A stretch of DNA of 64,000 bases, from assembly GCF_014192475.1 (NCBI RefSeq), contig NZ_JACHXZ010000004.1:547348-611347 (forward strand), read 5' to 3'. Position 1 is the first letter of the stretch. Every line of letters begins with the position of its first letter. The stretch comes from Simiduia aestuariiviva (GTDB lineage: Bacteria > Pseudomonadota > Gammaproteobacteria > Pseudomonadales > Cellvibrionaceae). Positions 29,063 to 36,523 of the stretch are shown piece after piece. A model generated the notes under the pieces. It did not search any database. It saw only the letters and a list, made by a program, of their open reading frames with translations, and was not told where the DNA came from. The translations under genes and the position numbers were made by a program.

Positions 29063-29674
29063 ATGATGGGATATGCCTTAAACGCAACAGTATTGATCTC
29101 ACTGCTCAGCATGTTGGTTGTATCGCCCAACGGCTATGGGCAAGCAGATCCAGAATGGTTAAAAAGTTGGAATGAGGCCGTAAGTAGTCGACCTGAGATG
29201 CTCTCTGCTAGCGGAAGGATTGCGTTGCCGGAAGAGCCGGGAATTCCAATGATCATTCGCGGAAGGGTACTGGATCCAAATGGAACGCCAGCGCCTTCAG
29301 TGGTTGTGCATGCCTACCATCGCGATAGTCAAGGTTTTGATTTTGGTGCTGGCGACAATTCGTATACGACATGGCGCTTACAAGGTTGGGTCATTACTGA
29401 TGAGGATGGGCGTTTTGAATTTAAAACCATTCGTCCCGCGCCAGATCATTTAGGCAGAGAGGCAGCCCATGTTCACATGACGCTTGAATCAAAGTCATTT
29501 GGTCGTCAGTGGGCGCCAACCGTCTACTTGGCTGACGATCCACTGGTGGTAGCGGCGCAGCGACAGGGCGTTGGGCAATTGAGCCAATCAAGAAAAGTGA
29601 GTGCGCTGGAAATTGTTGATGGCGTGCAAAGGCTCAATCTAGAGCTGCGACTAAAAGGCGAGCCTGACTTTTAG
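29063..29674 (+). CDS. Exported intradiol ring-cleavage dioxygenase-like protein
   Basis: A 203-residue protein. A hydrophobic signal-like segment covers about residues 5-22. The rest matches the intradiol dioxygenase fold: IIRGRVLDPNGTPAP (strand start), VVVHAYHRD with Tyr85, WVITDEDGRFEFKTIRP, and AAHVHMTLES with His136 and His138. Intradiol enzymes use two Tyr and two His for iron; only one candidate Tyr of the pair is obvious here. Exported members of this family are common and mostly uncharacterised. A second ATG lies one codon downstream. Confidence 0.75.
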   Translation: MMGYALNATVLISLLSMLVVSPNGYGQADPEWLKSWNEAVSSRPEMLSASGRIALPEEPGIPMIIRGRVLDPNGTPAPSVVVHAYHRDSQGFDFGAGDNSYTTWRLQGWVITDEDGRFEFKTIRPAPDHLGREAAHVHMTLESKSFGRQWAPTVYLADDPLVVAAQRQGVGQLSQSRKVSALEIVDGVQRLNLELRLKGEPDF

Positions 29675-29806
29675 GGTATTGAAGGTAACAGTTGGGGCAG
29701 AAGAATAAGAAGGGTCTCCACGTTAAACTTTTGCAGTTTCAGACTGGCCCCTTGATGAATGATTTTAAGGGTGTTGGGATGGGTGTCTTAAGAGAGAGCT
29801 CTAGAA

Positions 29807-30877
29807 ATGACGAATCATAACGAATCAAGAACAGACTTTAATAGATATGTGAGAAAGAATCGTGTTTTTATTTTAGGCGCTGGTTTTTCCGCTGACGCGG
29901 GGATTCCTTTAACTGCGCCTCTATTAAAGCACGCGATGCATAAATTTTCTGAAGAGTGTAATGGCATATTCCAAAGAGTTGACGCGTATGCTCACGTATG
30001 TGTCGAGGAGTATGGAGGGGAAGATTTAGATTATTTGAGTGTTGATTTTTCTGATCTTTGTACTTTTCTGGAGTACATTGAATTAAGGGAATATGGCGGA
30101 GGAGAAAGGTGGAGGGATGAAGGGTCTCGTGAAAAGCTAGCCTTGCGCTATTATCTTGCTAAATCGATTGTTGAGCACACGCCATCTGCTAAAAATATTC
30201 CTGAGCTATATCTTAAATTTGCGTCTCAATTACATGAGCAAGATGTTGTAATTACGTTTAATTGGGATGGGTTGTTGGAAGCGGCTCTAAATAAAGTTGG
30301 CAAAACTTTTACCTATAATTGGGAAGATGATAAGGCTATAAAGCTATGTAAGCTGCACGGCTCAATTAACTGGAGGCTGAACGAGCCAAACGACTTAGGT
30401 AGGCCAGTAAACACTTTAGATTGGAAATCGCTAAAATTTACTGAAGGTATAATGGAGAATGAAATATATTTTTCAAATGCATTGCTACGCTACGAGACAT
30501 GGCAGCATTATGAACCTTTAGGTGAGGTTGAGCCATTTTTAGTCTTGCCTGGCTATGGTAAAGCGTTTGATGTTCGTTCCAATGCGGTTTTATGGTATAA
30601 GCCGGAATCGGCTTTTTGCATGACGCATGACGTTTACATAATCGGTTTAAGCTTAGCTCCTGATGATTTCTTTATAAGAAGTCTGTTTCTATCAAATTTT
30701 CCATTTGTTGATTCATCCTGTGGCGTAGAGGGGAGGAAAATATTCATTATTAACCCAGATAGAAATGCGGGCAAAAACTATGAATTTCTTCTTGCAAAAG
30801 GTCAGGCAGAATTAATTAACAAAAAATTCAGTCTTGAGCATATTGAACTTATGCAGGATCGGCTCAGAGATGCCTAG
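29807..30877 (+). CDS. SIR2-like domain protein (putative NAD-consuming defence effector)
   Basis: A 356-residue cytosolic protein. The NAD-binding start is FILGAGFSADAGIP (about 21-34). ITFNWDGLLE (about 149-158) and KLHGSINW (about 182-189, candidate catalytic His184) follow. YIIGLSLAPDDFFIR (about 277-291) completes the SIR2 pattern used in phage-defence NADases. No extra N- or C-terminal effector domain is visible. Base composition is AT-rich against its neighbours, and the next three plus-strand genes share this. Defence role and NADase activity are inferred from the family. Start ATG 29807 has AGAGAG upstream. Confidence 0.8.
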   Translation: MTNHNESRTDFNRYVRKNRVFILGAGFSADAGIPLTAPLLKHAMHKFSEECNGIFQRVDAYAHVCVEEYGGEDLDYLSVDFSDLCTFLEYIELREYGGGERWRDEGSREKLALRYYLAKSIVEHTPSAKNIPELYLKFASQLHEQDVVITFNWDGLLEAALNKVGKTFTYNWEDDKAIKLCKLHGSINWRLNEPNDLGRPVNTLDWKSLKFTEGIMENEIYFSNALLRYETWQHYEPLGEVEPFLVLPGYGKAFDVRSNAVLWYKPESAFCMTHDVYIIGLSLAPDDFFIRSLFLSNFPFVDSSCGVEGRKIFIINPDRNAGKNYEFLLAKGQAELINKKFSLEHIELMQDRLRDA

Positions 30878-30955
30878 CAAATAGCCGCCTGTTTCGCTAC
30901 GGTGCGCTCTCGGTTTTTGCGGGCGTAAAGTGCCTATCATAAAGTAAATAAACTT

Positions 30956-31606
30956 ATGAGCTATAAAGATTTTTTATCATTATTTGTTGGAAAAACTTCA
31001 GATGAACTAATTTCTGAAGTAGTCTTGGCTAATGAAAATAAAATAAAAAAAGGTAGTGAAATTGGATGGGTGCTTTCTCCAACCATGCCAATTCCGGAAT
31101 ATTATAAAATTGTAGCAATGGATGATATAAGCAGAGGTTTTTATGATTATTATGAAAATAATTTTTCAGCAGTAATTAATTATGTGGAATCGAAATCCTC
31201 TCTACTAAATAAATTTTTGAGATCCATGGTTATGGAGGCCATCTGGGCTTACAAAGAAGATAAGCTGCTGATTTGTATTCCAGCTCTATTCGCTGTAATA
31301 GAGGGTGCGTTAGTTCACATATCTAATTCTGGAAATAAGGAAAAAACTAGGTATTGGTATGGAGCTAATAACGCCGCAAGAGAGAGCGGATCCGGACAAA
31401 TAGCATTACCACTTTTAACATTATCTCATTTTTTGGCTTGTACCTTTCAACCTAGTAAATTTAATGAGGGCCCACTAGCTATTATTAATAGGCATTGGTC
31501 TCAGCATGGCCGCTATGAGTCTAGTCCGCCGAAAGAATCAGTAATGCAATTGCTTTCAGCTGTAGCGGTTATTTTATGGGTCTTCGAGTTAAAAAATAAT
31601 GCTTGA
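30956..31606 (+). CDS. Hypothetical protein with C-terminal HEPN-like Rx4H motif
   Basis: A 216-residue protein, mainly helical by eye. Near the C-terminus, INRHWSQHGRYE (about 177-188) gives Arg179-x4-His184 followed by Gly, resembling the NRHxxxHG pattern in HEPN-type RNases and related abortive-infection proteins. The hydrophobic segment LLICIPALFAVIEGALVHI (about 104-122) sits before it. No family was recognised with certainty. It lies 78 bases after the SIR2-like gene and is equally AT-rich. RNase activity is a guess from the motif. Confidence 0.55.
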   Translation: MSYKDFLSLFVGKTSDELISEVVLANENKIKKGSEIGWVLSPTMPIPEYYKIVAMDDISRGFYDYYENNFSAVINYVESKSSLLNKFLRSMVMEAIWAYKEDKLLICIPALFAVIEGALVHISNSGNKEKTRYWYGANNAARESGSGQIALPLLTLSHFLACTFQPSKFNEGPLAIINRHWSQHGRYESSPPKESVMQLLSAVAVILWVFELKNNA

Positions 31607-31617
31607 TAAGTAGACGT

Positions 31618-31633
31618 GTGCAGCAGGCTGCAC
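31618..31633. repeat. Short perfect hairpin in the spacer before the AbiV-like gene
   Basis: GTGCAG (31618-31623) and CTGCAC (31628-31633) pair around CAGG, twelve bases after the stop of the preceding gene. The spacer continues with GGCAGCGTTA at about 31664-31673. There is no T-run, so it is not an ordinary terminator. Confidence 0.5.
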
Positions 31634-31693
31634 TGGATTCGAAACAAGCTTCTCGCCGTTTATGGCAGCGTTATTTTCTGAATAGGATTGTCG

Positions 31694-32347
31694 GTGAAGA
31701 AGGGTGACGGAATCTCAAAATACAAGCTTAATAGGATTGCTACAGAGTCTTTGAGAAATGCTATCCGTCTTCATTTTGACTCTGTACTGTTGTATGAAAA
31801 CGGCTCCTACCCAAGTGCTCTTCAGCTTTCGGTTCTGGCGTTGGAGGAATTTGCAAAGGCTAACTGGGTAGATCACTATATATGGTCCTCAGAAACCAAT
31901 GAGGGCTATCCTACTGCTGAACTTGAGCAAGAATGGCTAAAGCTCCTGTACTTGCACCCTAAAAAGCAGTGGAGCTTTGTAGCAAGAGATACAAATGACT
32001 ATTCTCCAAAGTTTATTTCTCTAATCCAAAGCAGAAAGCTTGAAGAGAAAAAGCAGAATGCAGTCTATGTTGGCTTGTCTCGTTCAAAAGGGATGGTTGA
32101 TATAGAAAGCCGGATTTCAACTCCGTGGAAAGTAAAACAAAATGATGCAAAGCAATTCATTTCAATTATTAATGATGAATTGCTAAGAATATTCGCAAGA
32201 ATCGAAGAGAATGAGTTCTACTTCGAGGGTGGTAGTGGCATGGATGAGGTGTTTGATTACCACATTTATAATAAGCTTTTGAGGTGGCCCCATAGGAGTG
32301 GAATAAAAAATAATGGTTGGAGAAAGAAAAGTAGCCAGCGAAACTAA
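31694..32347 (+). CDS. AbiV family abortive infection protein
   Basis: About 217 residues. The N-terminal AbiV/HEPN-like region reads ESLRNAIRLHFDSVLLYENG and then SYPSALQLSVLALEEFAKAN, matching the AbiV pattern of an alpha-helical repeat ending in LALEExxKA. KLEEKKQNAVYVGLS further on resembles the AbiV KQxALYV segment. AbiV of lactococcal phage resistance interacts with a phage protein to stop translation. No ATG is available; GTG 31694 or TTG 31688 are possible starts, with a TAGG upstream. It is the third gene of the AT-rich cluster. Function is inferred by family. Confidence 0.75.
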   Translation: MKKGDGISKYKLNRIATESLRNAIRLHFDSVLLYENGSYPSALQLSVLALEEFAKANWVDHYIWSSETNEGYPTAELEQEWLKLLYLHPKKQWSFVARDTNDYSPKFISLIQSRKLEEKKQNAVYVGLSRSKGMVDIESRISTPWKVKQNDAKQFISIINDELLRIFARIEENEFYFEGGSGMDEVFDYHIYNKLLRWPHRSGIKNNGWRKKSSQRN

Positions 32348-32361
32348 TATACACATCTTGC

Positions 32362-32417
32362 TCGCCCTGTCGGGGTGGGGCGTCTTACGCTGCGCTCCGG
32401 TCGCCCCAAATTCGGGC
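32362..32417. repeat. Nested palindromic spacer after the AbiV-like gene
   Basis: Outer arms CGCCC (32362-32366) and GGGCG (32413-32417) enclose inner arms GGGGCG (32376-32381) and CGCCCC (32401-32406). Two nested pairs resemble the R''-L''-L'-R' layout of integron attC sites, but the end GGGCGTTTGCT does not fully fit GTTRRRY and the matching inverse core is missing. No T-run, so not a standard terminator. Confidence 0.45.
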
Positions 32418-32448
32418 GTTTGCTGTTGAATAATATGGAAAGGTTTAT

Positions 32449-33195
32449 ATGGAATTTGATGTAACAGTAATTGCGTCTTTGATTGGGGTTGCTGGCCTAG
32501 CGTTTGCCGCACTATTAAGTAGCATCGGATATCTTTATCGAGGACTTATTGAGTCAAAACGTAGTGCAAGGAAAGTACTATATATTTTGCTAGAAATAAG
32601 ATACGCACTTAGTGCATCACTATTTAACGCAGATAAATCTAAAAATGAATATATTCGCCACTATGCTGATAGGCTTAAAGCAAAGGGGATTGAAGTTAAT
32701 CGAGAAGATATTGATGCGCAAATAGGATCAATGATCGAAAATCACTTTAATAGTCTTGCGAAGGCCGCGAAAACAGATATTAAGGAAAGGCTGATTCAAC
32801 CTTTTGAAGAGGCGCTATCCGAGTTGTCCCAAATTTCACCAGTTTTAGCTTATCGTCTTAGAGGTAAGGAAAAGCTTGAATTAATTGCAAAGCTAAACTC
32901 TTCTTATTTAGATTCTTTTAAAGACAATTTTATCGATGGTATGGAGGCCGAGTGGGCCAAGTTAGCAATAGTGGAGTTCGCCGAAGAAATAGAAAATGAA
33001 GCTATAAAATCTTTGTCAGGAAAATTAGACCAAGAAGTGATTATTTTATCAAAGCGTTGTGGTTGGAAAGACAGCTATGAATGTAGAAGGGTGCTATCGG
33101 CCAAATTTGGAGAATTTGATAAAGAGGTGTTTTTAGAACTGGATAAGCTGATTGATAAGTTGATCAAGAAGATGACCGCGGCAGCAAACAAGTGA
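32449..33195 (+). CDS. Membrane-anchored coiled protein of unknown function
   Basis: A 248-residue protein. One N-terminal membrane segment (about 7-28, VIASLIGVAGLAFAALLSSIGYLY region) is followed by a basic stretch (ESKRSARK) consistent with the tail facing the cytosol. The rest is charged and helical, with possible coiled coil (EEIENEAIKSLSGKLDQE, LDKLIDKLIKKM). No known domain was recognised. It lies 101 bases after the AbiV-like gene and shares its AT-rich composition. It could be an anchor or partner of the preceding proteins; this is speculation from position. Confidence 0.6.
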   Translation: MEFDVTVIASLIGVAGLAFAALLSSIGYLYRGLIESKRSARKVLYILLEIRYALSASLFNADKSKNEYIRHYADRLKAKGIEVNREDIDAQIGSMIENHFNSLAKAAKTDIKERLIQPFEEALSELSQISPVLAYRLRGKEKLELIAKLNSSYLDSFKDNFIDGMEAEWAKLAIVEFAEEIENEAIKSLSGKLDQEVIILSKRCGWKDSYECRRVLSAKFGEFDKEVFLELDKLIDKLIKKMTAAANK

Positions 33196-33239
33196 CTATG
33201 GTCGCAAGCCAAGCTCTCAGGCCATTTTCACGTCCTAGT

Positions 33240-33746
33240 TAGTGTCGTTTTTGTCGACCAAGGGGGCAGACACCTTGAAACCCGAGCCGAACTAGGCAGT
33301 GGTATTAGTGTGGTTTATCTTGGTGGGAAGTTGGGTGCGAGGCGGACAAATTTGTAGGAACAAATTTGGGCAGCGTTAGCTGCCCCGAAGGGGTGAGTCA
33401 CAGGGAGGTGACGAATCAATAATCTGAATAGCCTAAGGGCTATTACAACCCCTGCGGGGTTCACTCACATCGTCCTTGATGTTCGCCCGCTGGGAAGCTT
33501 CGCTTTGTTAATCGGCTGTCCTGCCGATTAATCGCTTCGCTTGTTTAAAATGCTGGCCGCATTTTGTCGAACCAGGCGGTGGTATTAGTGTGGTTCATCT
33601 TGGAGGGAAGTTGGGTGCGAGGCGGAAGTATCTGAATAGCCTAAGGGCTATTCATCCCCTGCGGGCTTCGCTTCGCTCGTATCTAAATGCTGTTCGCATT
33701 TAGTCGAACCAGGCGGTGGTTCTCATCCGGCCTCTGGCCGCCATAC
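33240..33746. repeat. Hairpin-rich non-coding repeat block beside the attL site
   Basis: Two copies of a 59-bp unit lie at 33288-33346 and 33568-33626 with four mismatches, and a 16-bp partial copy at 33705-33720. A 23-bp unit recurs at 33422-33444 and 33630-33652, and a 36-bp hairpin-plus-tail at 33548-33583 and 33685-33720. Small perfect hairpins fill the block: GGGCAGC/GCTGCCC 33368-33385, AACCCC/GGGGTT 33447-33461, TTAATCGGC/GCCGATTAA 33508-33531, AAAATGC/GCATTTT 33547-33565. No coding frame is credible. Confidence 0.75.
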
Positions 33747-33776
33747 AAAAAAGCCCCGTCCGAAGACGAGGCTTTT
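33747..33776 (-). terminator. Displaced original terminator of tRNA-Phe (inferred)
   Basis: GCCCCGTC (33753-33760) pairs with GACGAGGC (33765-33772) with one mismatch around CGAA; read on the minus strand a T-run follows. It lies just outside the attL copy of the tRNA 3' end, where the native tRNA-Phe terminator would sit before the element inserted. Confidence 0.65.
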
Positions 33777-33781
33777 GTGTA

Positions 33782-33828
33782 TGGTGCCCAGAGGCGGAAT
33801 CGAACCACCGACACGCGGATTTTCAATC
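33782..33828. other. attL: 47-bp copy of tRNA-Phe 3' end
   Basis: Identical for 47 bp to 37905-37951, which is the 3' part of the intact tRNA-Phe gene from anticodon stem through CCA. The match ends abruptly (next bases GG versus CG), as at a site-specific recombination boundary. Confidence 0.93.
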
Positions 33829-33966
33829 GGTTTTTGCCAACATGAGGCAATACTTAATGATATTGCTTGTAGCGGTTTTTATATATAAAACAACGATTTA
33901 GATGTGAAAGTATCCGGTTTAATTTTGTGCTGTGTTGTGCTTAATAGTGACGCCCGTGTGACATTT

Positions 33967-34524
33967 TTAATCGTATAAAAGTTTTTCGCTACTACTCGGT
34001 CTTATTAAGGTTAGCTCAATAAGAGAATTTTCATACTTTATGAACGCATTGCGCATCCAGCTAACAGTCAACTGTTTAGAAAAAAGCTCTTTCGCCAAGA
34101 GAATGTCTATTTCTGTTTTCCCGTGCGTGCCATTTGCAGTGCTGGTAGGCATTATTCCGTTCAAAAATGGGAATATTTCTGACAATGGTAGACAGAATAG
34201 AACTTGATGCGGCTCCCTAGTGAAAACAAAGAAGTGTTTATTGTCCCACTCCCACTCAAGTGTAGTGATATTGTCGTCACCAATGGAGATACTGCCAGCT
34301 ATTGTTGTAGAAAATTCATTTAGGTAGTTATGATAGAACAAGAATGGTTCATTGGGTAACAGTGTAATGGTGAAGCTTTTTATATTGTGGCCGTTATTAC
34401 TGAAATTGGTATTCACAGCAATTTCTTTGGGGTTTTTAATCCATGCCTCGATAGCCGAAATATCTACTTTAAGATTAAAGTATGTAAGCTTCGGAATTTG
34501 AATTTTTCGAAAAATACTCAACAT
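33967..34524 (-). CDS. Unknown 185-residue cargo protein of the tRNA-Phe element
   Basis: A 185-residue protein without a recognised domain. Composition is mixed alpha/beta by eye, with two aromatic-rich stretches (EPFLFYHNYLNEF and KHFFVFTREPHQVLFCLP) and many Asn and Ser residues. It lies at the attL end of the element, the usual place for cargo, and is separated from the regulatory genes by a long palindrome. No signal peptide. A defence role is possible only by position. Confidence 0.55.
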   Translation of the reverse strand: MLSIFRKIQIPKLTYFNLKVDISAIEAWIKNPKEIAVNTNFSNNGHNIKSFTITLLPNEPFLFYHNYLNEFSTTIAGSISIGDDNITTLEWEWDNKHFFVFTREPHQVLFCLPLSEIFPFLNGIMPTSTANGTHGKTEIDILLAKELFSKQLTVSWMRNAFIKYENSLIELTLIRPSSSEKLLYD

Positions 34525-34641
34525 AACAGCAACCCATGGTAAATATATAAAGGTGTCCTTCAGCAGGACTAGCGAACGCCAATTTAAGCCGCTAATTGGT
34601 CTTGCTATAAGTCTAATACATGTAATTCAATGTTGCTAAAT

Positions 34642-34680
34642 GGGCCCTATAAAGGCCTAGTATAGACCTCTAGAGGGCCC
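34642..34680. repeat. Large nested palindrome between wHTH gene and cargo gene
   Basis: GGGCCCT (34642-34648) and AGGGCCC (34674-34680) are perfect outer arms. Inside, AGGCCTA and TAGACCT pair with one mismatch. It could be a strong terminator without T-run, an operator for the nearby HTH proteins, or an element replication site. Confidence 0.55.
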
Positions 34681-34687
34681 ACCAAAA

Positions 34688-35086
34688 TTAGTAGCGTTGA
34701 AGGCTGAGCTTTAGCGGAGGAGTGATGGTTGGCTCAATTTCCAGTTTCCCTTTACATTCGTCAATTGGCAGCCATGCCAGAGCAAAGAGGCTGCATCGGT
34801 GCTTGCCACCCTGCCTCGTTCGGATTAGTAGCCCAGAATTTTCTAAGGCCTCAAGAGCACGTCTCATCGTTCCATTTGAATTCCAGCCTCGCCTTTCCAT
34901 TAATGAAAGTGTAACAGCCAAGTCACCGTTATTGTGCCCATTGTACTGGCGAACTATATCTACAAGGAGCGCTTTAGAGGTGTATGGAAGGCTGATGTAA
35001 AGGGGTGAGTCTAAAAGTTCGTGAGTTAGCCGGAAAAAGGGCGGTGTGCCGCCCCTTCCTTTAGCTTTTTTTCTAGTCCTTGCCAT
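34688..35086 (-). CDS. wHTH protein of mobile-element type
   Basis: A 132-residue basic protein starting MARTRKKAKGRGG, followed by a replication/regulatory-type winged helix: FFRLTHELLDSPLYISLPYTS, YNGHNNGDLAVTLSLMERRGW and MRRALEALENSGLLIRTRQGGKH. This family is common beside AlpA and integrase genes in proteobacterial islands. It overlaps the upstream HTH gene by 14 bases, implying coupled translation. DNA binding is expected; its target is unknown. Confidence 0.7.
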   Translation of the reverse strand: MARTRKKAKGRGGTPPFFRLTHELLDSPLYISLPYTSKALLVDIVRQYNGHNNGDLAVTLSLMERRGWNSNGTMRRALEALENSGLLIRTRQGGKHRCSLFALAWLPIDECKGKLEIEPTITPPLKLSLQRY

Positions 35087-35516
35087 GATTCGACCCCTTT
35101 GCGTTATAGATGTTAGAATGGTCGCGGCTCAGGAAGTTGTTATTGCTTTGCCTGTAGGGGGTTAAGGTTGCCTCATTTCCCTCAGTTCGTTTTTCGCGTA
35201 CCTCTATTCGCTTGGCCTCCCACTCAAAAACCCTTTTTGAAAACTCTTGGCCGTCTCTGCCTGCAATCTGTATGTCGGAAATTTGCAATAGGTATACGAA
35301 GTAGCGCGCCTCCCTTCCCGTTGGATCAGTAGTATGGACAATTCTTTCTTGGCCAATAATAGGCCAGCCATATTCGTTTCTGAGGCGTTCAATTGGGCCT
35401 GCTAAACGGTAGGTGGCAGCGATGTGTTGAAAGGATAGGTGAGTTAGCCTTTGTCCGGCCAGCAGTCTGGCGAGAACCCTTGCAGGCATTTTCCCAACTT
35501 GGCTTGGATACTTCAT
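35073..35516 (-). CDS. HTH domain protein of mobile-element type
   Basis: About 147 residues from ATG 35516, which overlaps the AlpA-like stop as ATGA. The segment ARLLAGQRLTHLSFQHIAAT followed by GPIERLRNEYGWPI is a helix-turn-helix seen in phage-like proteins that act as small DNA-binding regulators. The C-terminal half is charged (EFSKRVFEWEAKRIEVREK). An upstream in-frame ATG at 35552 would lie inside the AlpA-like gene and is less likely. Cytosolic; function inferred. Confidence 0.65.
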   Translation of the reverse strand: MKYPSQVGKMPARVLARLLAGQRLTHLSFQHIAATYRLAGPIERLRNEYGWPIIGQERIVHTTDPTGREARYFVYLLQISDIQIAGRDGQEFSKRVFEWEAKRIEVREKRTEGNEATLTPYRQSNNNFLSRDHSNIYNAKGSNHGKD

Positions 35517-35725
35517 ATGCCGGACTCCTGTGCGGCTTGGCAATCCAGCCATGCCTCAAATTCATCGAGGTCGATGAGTATCTTTCTTCCCATTCTTTTT
35601 ACGCAGACGGAAAATCCATTTTCAGCTGAATTAAAAATAAGCCATCGTATTGAGGCGGAAGTTATACCTGATTCAGGGTATAGATTGGGAAGTCGTTGAA
35701 CGGTGCAGAGTCTTTTATGTGGCAT
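35513..35725 (-). CDS. AlpA-like excisionase / HTH DNA-binding protein
   Basis: A 70-residue protein of the AlpA/excisionase type. TVQRLPNLYPESGITSASIR is the N-terminal winged helix and GRKILIDLDEFEAWL the following wing and helix, the layout of AlpA-like island regulators that bind DNA near att sites. It is first in a tight three-gene set with the two HTH genes (4-base and 14-base overlaps). A role in excision or in regulating the integrase is inferred from family and position. Confidence 0.72.
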   Translation of the reverse strand: MPHKRLCTVQRLPNLYPESGITSASIRWLIFNSAENGFSVCVKRMGRKILIDLDEFEAWLDCQAAQESGI

Positions 35726-35836
35726 TTGTATTTCCTCGTATTCATTATGCAGTCGCTGATTGTCGATTGCTGCTGAATATAATGCTTTTGAGGAAGTACA
35801 AATTCTAAGGGCAAAATGCGTTGATATTTTCGGTGG

Positions 35837-36523
35837 TTATTCCCCTTGACGCCTTCTTTCCCTTATGGCTCGCTTTATTCCTTCGTTTAACTTCTCTAAG
35901 GTTGCGGCGCATTTGGGAGTTCCCTCTAGAGCGTGGCCAATACATTCGCGTATGAATTTATTCCGGCTCCGCTTCTCGCAGTGTGCTGTGCAGCACTCAT
36001 ATAGGTCAATTAGACTGAGAATATATTGTTGAAGAGCTACCGCAGAGGTTGCCTTGTCGTTTGTTGACGTATATTCGTTTTTTGCAATGTTTGAAGCCTT
36101 GCATAATTTCTGACAAATATTTTCTAGTTTAGTTATCTCTTCCATGCTAATTAGCTCTGTTGACGCGATATTTACCCTGTGTTCAAGCGAGAGTTTTGGC
36201 AGTAAATCATTGAGCGTTTGAGCATTGAGAGCTATGTCTGTCAGTATTGATATTGATTCTGAATTTTTAGGCTTGCGCCCAAGCTTTCGTTTATCACTTA
36301 CCAAGTCTCTTTCGTGTATTTCATAAGTTTTTTGGTGCTCATTTAGTCTGTCAGTTAAGTAATACTTGAATTCAATATATGAGCGATCCACATACAAACT
36401 GTTTTGTCTAAGGTCATGCATTTGTATTAGTTTTCCAACGAAGTCGGTTTTGTACTTTGCCCGAAAGCTATATGCTTTTATTGAGAAATCTCTGTGCTTA
36501 TTCTGAACTGGCTTGTCATTCAT
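35837..36523 (-). CDS. Unknown 228-residue protein downstream of the integrase
   Basis: A 228-residue charged, helical protein with no recognised domain. Possible helical segments are LIDLYECCTAHCEKRSRN and EGIKRAIRERRRQGE, the latter strongly basic. Three clustered Cys (CC..HC) near residue 175 might bind metal; this is a guess. Its ATG overlaps the integrase stop by eight bases, so it is co-translated with the integrase. No homologue comes to mind. Confidence 0.6.
   Translation of the reverse strand: MNDKPVQNKHRDFSIKAYSFRAKYKTDFVGKLIQMHDLRQNSLYVDRSYIEFKYYLTDRLNEHQKTYEIHERDLVSDKRKLGRKPKNSESISILTDIALNAQTLNDLLPKLSLEHRVNIASTELISMEEITKLENICQKLCKASNIAKNEYTSTNDKATSAVALQQYILSLIDLYECCTAHCEKRSRNKFIRECIGHALEGTPKCAATLEKLNEGIKRAIRERRRQGE

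Noticed and set aside
33716-33901. 61-codon open frame containing the attL segment
   Set aside because: It is a translation of the tRNA-Phe 3' copy (peptide AESNHRHADFQS is a known type of spurious product) with no ribosome-binding site.
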